From assembly GCA_021770755.1 (NCBI GenBank), contig JAETQI010000028.1, positions 1-64,000 of the forward strand: DNA of 64,000 nt, read 5' to 3'. The notes beneath the pieces were generated by a model, which was not told the origin of the DNA, ran no database searches, and worked only from the letters and a program-made list of their open reading frames with translations. This DNA is from Lachnospiraceae bacterium (GTDB lineage: Bacteria > Bacillota > Clostridia > Lachnospirales > Lachnospiraceae). Below, one piece after another: positions 60,697 to 64,000 of the stretch. A program made the position numbers and the translations under genes. Position 1 is the stretch's first letter, and every line of letters starts with the position of its first letter.

Positions 60697-60752
60697 AAGA
60701 AAAACTTGCTGTCTGTGAATGATTGCTCTGCAATCGTTCATAGGCGGCAAGT
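60697..60752 (-). terminator. Long hairpin upstream of mobL
   Basis: ACTTGC/GCAAGT with an extended imperfect stem (through GAACGATTGC/GCAATCATTC) followed by TTTTTC on the minus strand. It precedes mobL by about 45 bases and may attenuate it. Confidence 0.65.
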
Positions 60753-60765
60753 CCACAAAGGGGTA

Positions 60766-60930
60766 GTTGGCGAAGCCAACGCAGGGGAAGTGTAGCTTCC
60801 CCTGTAATGATTTGGAGTTGGCAGTAGCAACGGAAAAGCATTGGCTTCCTGCAAGGAGCTTTCGGCAGAACGCAACACATCGTCTCAGACGGTGTATAGT
60901 TGCGCACTTACTCCGTAAGTGTCCCCCCTC
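60766..60930. other. Candidate IME oriT region
   Basis: A cluster of hairpins (GTTGGC/GCCAAC at 60766-60780; AGGGGAAG/CTTCCCCT at 60783-60803) lies beside CACTTAC-TCC-GTAAGTG (60905-60921), followed by TCCCCCCTC. The last arm and what follows resemble the TAAGTGCGCCCT nic region of MobQ-type plasmids. It lies just upstream of the matching relaxase gene. Confidence 0.55.
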
Positions 60931-61223
60931 GCTTCGCTCTCCGTTGCCAGTTTTTCCAATACTGACTTCATCGCTGGCTGATGAAAAGCAATCTTTAGGA
61001 CTGCCAGCACTTCATCATCCGTCAGCAGTTCGGGGTTCGGCAGGAAGCTCTCCAACATACCGGCTCTCGTACAAAGTCGGTGCGTTCTTGCGTTTCGTGT
61101 CAGCTTGGAGATTTGATGCTGCAACATCTTTTCCTTTTGCTTGGCTTTCTTCAATTCGTCCTCGGCTTCTTCCTTGGCGGCGTAAAGCTCCGGCAAGGTC
61201 TGCGGTTTCTTTTTTCTGCCCAT
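60885..61223 (-). CDS. DUF3847-family mobilization-associated protein
   Basis: A 112-residue basic protein: MGRKKKPQTLPELYAAKEEA, a coiled-coil stretch (ELKKAKQKEKMLQHQISKL) and RTHRLCTRAGMLESFL. DUF3847 proteins lie beside MobA/MobL in IMEs and may be MobC-like helpers; this is inferred. ATG 61223 follows GGAGG. Its last codons overlap the oriT-like inverted repeat. Confidence 0.8.
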   Translation of the reverse strand: MGRKKKPQTLPELYAAKEEAEDELKKAKQKEKMLQHQISKLTRNARTHRLCTRAGMLESFLPNPELLTDDEVLAVLKIAFHQPAMKSVLEKLATESEARGDTYGVSAQLYTV

Positions 61224-61249
61224 AGGCTGTTCCTCCTTTCGCAAAATGA

Positions 61250-61286
61250 GCAAAACAAAAGCGACCAACTTTTTACGGTTGATCGC
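61250..61286 (-). terminator. Terminator after the Z1 gene
   Basis: GCGATCAAC/GTTGGTCGC stem followed by TTTTGTTTTG on the minus strand, 24 bases after the Z1 stop codon. Confidence 0.75.
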
Positions 61287-61309
61287 CTTTGGCTTGGTCA
61301 TTCAATTAG

Positions 61310-63199
61310 TTAGTTTTCGCCAGAGTAGTATGCACAATCTCCGGGCAACTTGATATTAGGAATCCAGATTTGGGTTCCGTCCCATCCCTTATCCTTGTTA
61401 CCAGTAATTTTATACATGGTCAGCACAAGGTCGTCGGGGTGTTCATCGCCCAATCTACGGTCGGTAGGTGAAAGCAATGTACCAGTTCCTTTTCCTATAT
61501 CTCTGTTTCTGCGGACAATCAGTTTGCCTTGAGCTGTCGGGTCAGTTGCAAGGAGCGTATTGATAAATCCGATAAATGCTTTTACATTCCAGTCATCCAC
61601 TTCGGATTCGAGCTGCTCCATAACTTTTATCATCAGCTTCAAGCTAACGGAATACACATCATCTTCAAAGGGTTGGAGAAGTGTGTCAATCGCAGATACA
61701 TCTTTGTTCATAGGATAGAATGGGAAGTAGTTTACACCGCCGGAGTAAATTCCTACCGCTTTCTTGTCCAATACATTTTTTCTTGTGGGCTTCAATCCCG
61801 TAGGATAGAAAATCTTGATGTTACATCCGTTGGTAGAGTTTTCTATCTGTTTGATTATGCTGTTATTTGTTCGGTTAATATCAGAGAACAACTTGAACAA
61901 CTTCGGTGGCATAAACACTCGCATCAAGTCTGGGTCTCGGTCATAACCAAACATTCTTGCGTGTTGCCACATTGTATCTGCTTGCGGATTTTTAGCAACA
62001 CGACAATAATAAATCGTTTGAAGCTGCGGGAAAGTAACACCACGCCCTAAGCTGTTTCCGCCAACAATTACATTGATGCCTGTTTCGTATTTTGTGTTTT
62101 CATCGTAAGACACAATGGAGTTCAGCATCAAGATTCCAATTTTATCAGTTTCGAGCTGTTCTGCAATGTAATCGTAGATTTGGTCGAACGGCAGAATGTC
62201 GCTCTTGGTTTCTTTTAGAGATTCATATACTCGTTCAAACGCTTCTCTCGTTTCGGGTTCATCGTGAGAATGGGAGATTTCATTCAAGTAGCTTCCAATC
62301 TTATTTGCAAAGCAGGAATGTTGGCTTGTTTTTACACTTGGATGAATTAAGAAATTGCTGACCGTTCCTCCACTCAACATAATGTGCCCCGATGTGATTA
62401 GGTGCATCACCAAAGCTGTTTTCAGCCCGTTCTCTGGAAATTCATCATCGTTGAGAAGTTCGTCTGCTTCATCGTTATCGGTAAAAATAACTTGTTTCGG
62501 TGGCTCTGGAGGGAAGAAGAAATTTCCGCCCATATAGCCCTTGCCGGGTTTGAAGTAGTATATAAAGTAAGGCTTCCAACCACTCTTTGCTGTTTGAAGC
62601 AGAATGGACTGCGGAGTTCCTGTTACTTCCATATAGATGCTACTGGAAGTTGTTTTCTTTATTGCTTCCAGATTTTTATTGATGGTGCTTTGCTTGTTTT
62701 TGTTGACCTGCGTATTCAAACTTGCAGCATCTGCCTCGTCATCGACAATGAACAAAGGATTGCCAGCACAGAAGTTTGTGGATGAAAAATTGTTTTTCCA
62801 TCTTCTCAGAACCGATGAGTTCTTCTTCAAAATAATTACCGCAGGCTTACGCAAGTTATTATCAACGAATTTCAAATAATCATTTTCATCGCAGACACAG
62901 AAATCGCAAAGGTCTCTTTGGGCTCGCTGATATGTCTGCTGCTGCAACAAAACATTGTCTGTTGTCAGCAATACAAAATTCATAAAGCTCTCATCAGCAG
63001 CGGCGCACATAAGACCAAACATATGGCTTGTTTTGCCACTCTGAACATCGCCCACCAACAAACTTACAACATGATCCGTAAAGGAGAAGTTAGAAATATA
63101 CTGAGGAACAACATCAGTAACGGTTTTGTTTATTGCATCTGCAAGAGCCGGATTTCCACGGCTTCTTATTCTCTCTAAATATGCTTGTAAGTAGCTCAT
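61310..63199 (-). CDS. Z1-domain ATPase of a restriction system
   Basis: A 629-residue protein: SLLVGDVQSGKTSHMFG (Walker A, about 47-62), LFIVDDEADAASLN (Walker B, about 150), SSSIYMEVTGTPQSIL, then the Z1 signature VIVGGNSLGRGVTFPQLQTIYYCR (about 380) and QHARMFGYDRDPDLM. Z1 proteins are SF2-like ATPases found in restriction and phage-defence operons. It overlaps the upstream nuclease gene by 4 bases and is followed by a terminator. A cytosine methyltransferase or a HSP90-like ATPase often accompanies such pairs; neither is in the window. Confidence 0.88.
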   Translation of the reverse strand: MSYLQAYLERIRSRGNPALADAINKTVTDVVPQYISNFSFTDHVVSLLVGDVQSGKTSHMFGLMCAAADESFMNFVLLTTDNVLLQQQTYQRAQRDLCDFCVCDENDYLKFVDNNLRKPAVIILKKNSSVLRRWKNNFSSTNFCAGNPLFIVDDEADAASLNTQVNKNKQSTINKNLEAIKKTTSSSIYMEVTGTPQSILLQTAKSGWKPYFIYYFKPGKGYMGGNFFFPPEPPKQVIFTDNDEADELLNDDEFPENGLKTALVMHLITSGHIMLSGGTVSNFLIHPSVKTSQHSCFANKIGSYLNEISHSHDEPETREAFERVYESLKETKSDILPFDQIYDYIAEQLETDKIGILMLNSIVSYDENTKYETGINVIVGGNSLGRGVTFPQLQTIYYCRVAKNPQADTMWQHARMFGYDRDPDLMRVFMPPKLFKLFSDINRTNNSIIKQIENSTNGCNIKIFYPTGLKPTRKNVLDKKAVGIYSGGVNYFPFYPMNKDVSAIDTLLQPFEDDVYSVSLKLMIKVMEQLESEVDDWNVKAFIGFINTLLATDPTAQGKLIVRRNRDIGKGTGTLLSPTDRRLGDEHPDDLVLTMYKITGNKDKGWDGTQIWIPNIKLPGDCAYYSGEN

Positions 63200-64000
63200 T
63201 TCTTCACCCCAAAATCTAAGAACCAGTCGTCAGAATCCTTTATCTTGGTCATTGTGATTGTGTTACGACCATAAGCTCGCAGTGTCTCATCTGTAATCAC
63301 ATCACCGACAGTAAGGACACCTTCGTTTTCAAGGCGACCTTTAATCCATTTACCGAGGATTGTCAAATCGCCACTGGAACGGAGATTTTTATTCCACAGA
63401 TTTACTTCGCCACCATTGACTTTGCACAAGAAAGAAAAACCATCATCAGTAAATACTCTAAACTCTGTATCTGGTTGGTCGCTTGGTGTTCCTTTTGGAT
63501 AGTCGTTGCTTCGTCGCATTGCAATAGGTGCAATTAGCTCCACCTCATACCAATGGCGTGGTCTTACGAGGTGCGTACTCATATTCTCACGACCTTTTCC
63601 GTGATAGCAATTCAGATTGCTTTTGGGTTCGGTCTTTGCAGGAATATCAAATTTAACATCTGTCAGTTGAGTGATAACCTCTGCAAGTTTGGTGGGTGAC
63701 AGTTTATCAACAGATTCATGCCCATCCAAAACAGGATTGGTTGCATTAAATGTATCTATCTCCAACTCAGCTATATTGCGAGATGCGTTTCTACTCAGCG
63801 TGTCAATAAAGTCTTTCATTTGACTTGCGTGAGGATTTTGGTCAACAAGGAAAGAGCTTTCATATACCCTTGTGCCACCATCAACAATGCTACTAAGATT
63901 GTTTGAACCAATGATTCCTGCAAAGGGTCCGGTTTCTGTGCTATATGAGTATAATTTTCCGTGATATTTGAAAGCGTTGACCAGCCTTACTTCGCCCAAA
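63196..64000 (-). CDS. NgoFVII-like PLD-family restriction nuclease (5' end outside window)
   Basis: The visible 267 residues include FKYHGKLYSYSTETG and GIIGSNNLS, the HxK motif and following Asn/Ser of a phospholipase-D-type nuclease, then LVRPRHWYEVELIA and FRVFTDDGFSFLCKVNGG of the C-terminal DNA-binding part. NgoFVII-type enzymes cut unmethylated sites. The frame runs to the window edge and the N-terminal part of the PLD domain is missing, so the gene begins beyond 64000; the methionine at 63999 need not be its start. It overlaps the Z1 gene by 4 bases. Confidence 0.8.
   Translation of the reverse strand, partial: LGEVRLVNAFKYHGKLYSYSTETGPFAGIIGSNNLSSIVDGGTRVYESSFLVDQNPHASQMKDFIDTLSRNASRNIAELEIDTFNATNPVLDGHESVDKLSPTKLAEVITQLTDVKFDIPAKTEPKSNLNCYHGKGRENMSTHLVRPRHWYEVELIAPIAMRRSNDYPKGTPSDQPDTEFRVFTDDGFSFLCKVNGGEVNLWNKNLRSSGDLTILGKWIKGRLENEGVLTVGDVITDETLRAYGRNTITMTKIKDSDDWFLDFGVKK

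Larger units (their letters stand above)
712..64000. mobile_element. Integrative and conjugative element of the Tn1549/CTn type (partial, right end not in window)
   Basis: Three serine recombinases at an hsdM junction, a relaxase with MobC, TopB, VirB4, PrgI, VirB6-like, Maff2 and VirD4 homologues, and accessory proteins typical of clostridial CTns mark a conjugative element. Its cargo is the defence island at 11.5-29.4 kb. The distal end and the 5' half of hsdM are not in the window. An IME begins near 56.8 kb, so the stated right limit is only the window edge. Confidence 0.85.
56790..64000. mobile_element. Integrative mobilizable element (partial) abutting virD4
   Basis: VapE and CHC2 replication proteins, a MobA/MobL relaxase, DUF3847 and an oriT-like region form a typical IME set, with a Z1/NgoFVII restriction pair as cargo. 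It starts at the broken virD4 gene. No integrase is seen in this window; it should lie beyond 64 kb. The second relaxase, unlike that of the ICE, supports a separate element. Confidence 0.7.

Overview
The window reads as the left-hand part of a large integrative and conjugative element (ICE) of the Tn1549/CTn type from a gut Clostridia (Bacillota). The reasons are strong AGGAGG-type ribosome binding sites, frequent TTG/GTG starts, a C. difficile-CTn-like transfer module (CD1107/CD1108/CD1845-type proteins, Maff2, PrgI, MobC) and large serine recombinases. Almost every real gene is on the minus strand. No tRNA, rRNA or CRISPR array was seen.

Left end (1-5.7 kb): the 3' part of a type I methyltransferase gene (hsdM) is fused in frame to the last of three translationally overlapping serine recombinase genes. 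The junction lies at the codons for the NPPY catalytic motif, so this is where the ICE entered hsdM. Next come a small DUF6870-like protein and a MazF/PemK-like toxin, then a regulatory block (sigma-region-4-like protein, GAF/wHTH/BTAD regulator, XRE regulator) separated by strong hairpin terminators, then a metallophosphoesterase and an unknown 408-residue protein.

Defence island (about 11.5-29.4 kb): this is one long minus-strand gene train starting at a good promoter (TTGATT-17 nt-TATACT). It encodes a small XRE protein, BrxF, BrxC, a DUF1016 nuclease, PglX, then a short type II CBASS cassette (HNH-SAVED effector, CD-NTase, lone E2-like protein), an OLD-family ATPase-nuclease, and then the rest of BREX type 3 (helicase BrxHII, PglZ, BrxA) and a YjbR protein. 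The CBASS and OLD genes sit inside the BREX operon.

Transfer module (29.6-56.8 kb): VirD4 (only its C-terminal part remains), a small basic protein, Maff2, a VirB6-like protein, PrgI, VirB4, a BRO-type protein, an NlpC/P60 lytic protein, DUF4315, DUF4366, topoisomerase III, an ArdC-like protein, a TTRAP protein, an AAA/DUF4143 ATPase with its own promoter, a 2801-residue methylase-helicase, DUF3849, MobC, a CD1845 protein and the relaxase. A terminator follows.

Right end (56.8-64 kb): a second, mobilizable element (IME) abuts the truncated virD4. It has VapE and CHC2 primase-like replication proteins, a MobA/MobL relaxase with an oriT-like hairpin region, DUF3847, and a restriction pair (Z1 ATPase plus an NgoFVII-like PLD nuclease) that runs off the window. 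The picture is nested: a restriction-carrying IME inside or fused to an ICE, which carries a CBASS inside a BREX and sits inside a chromosomal restriction-modification gene.
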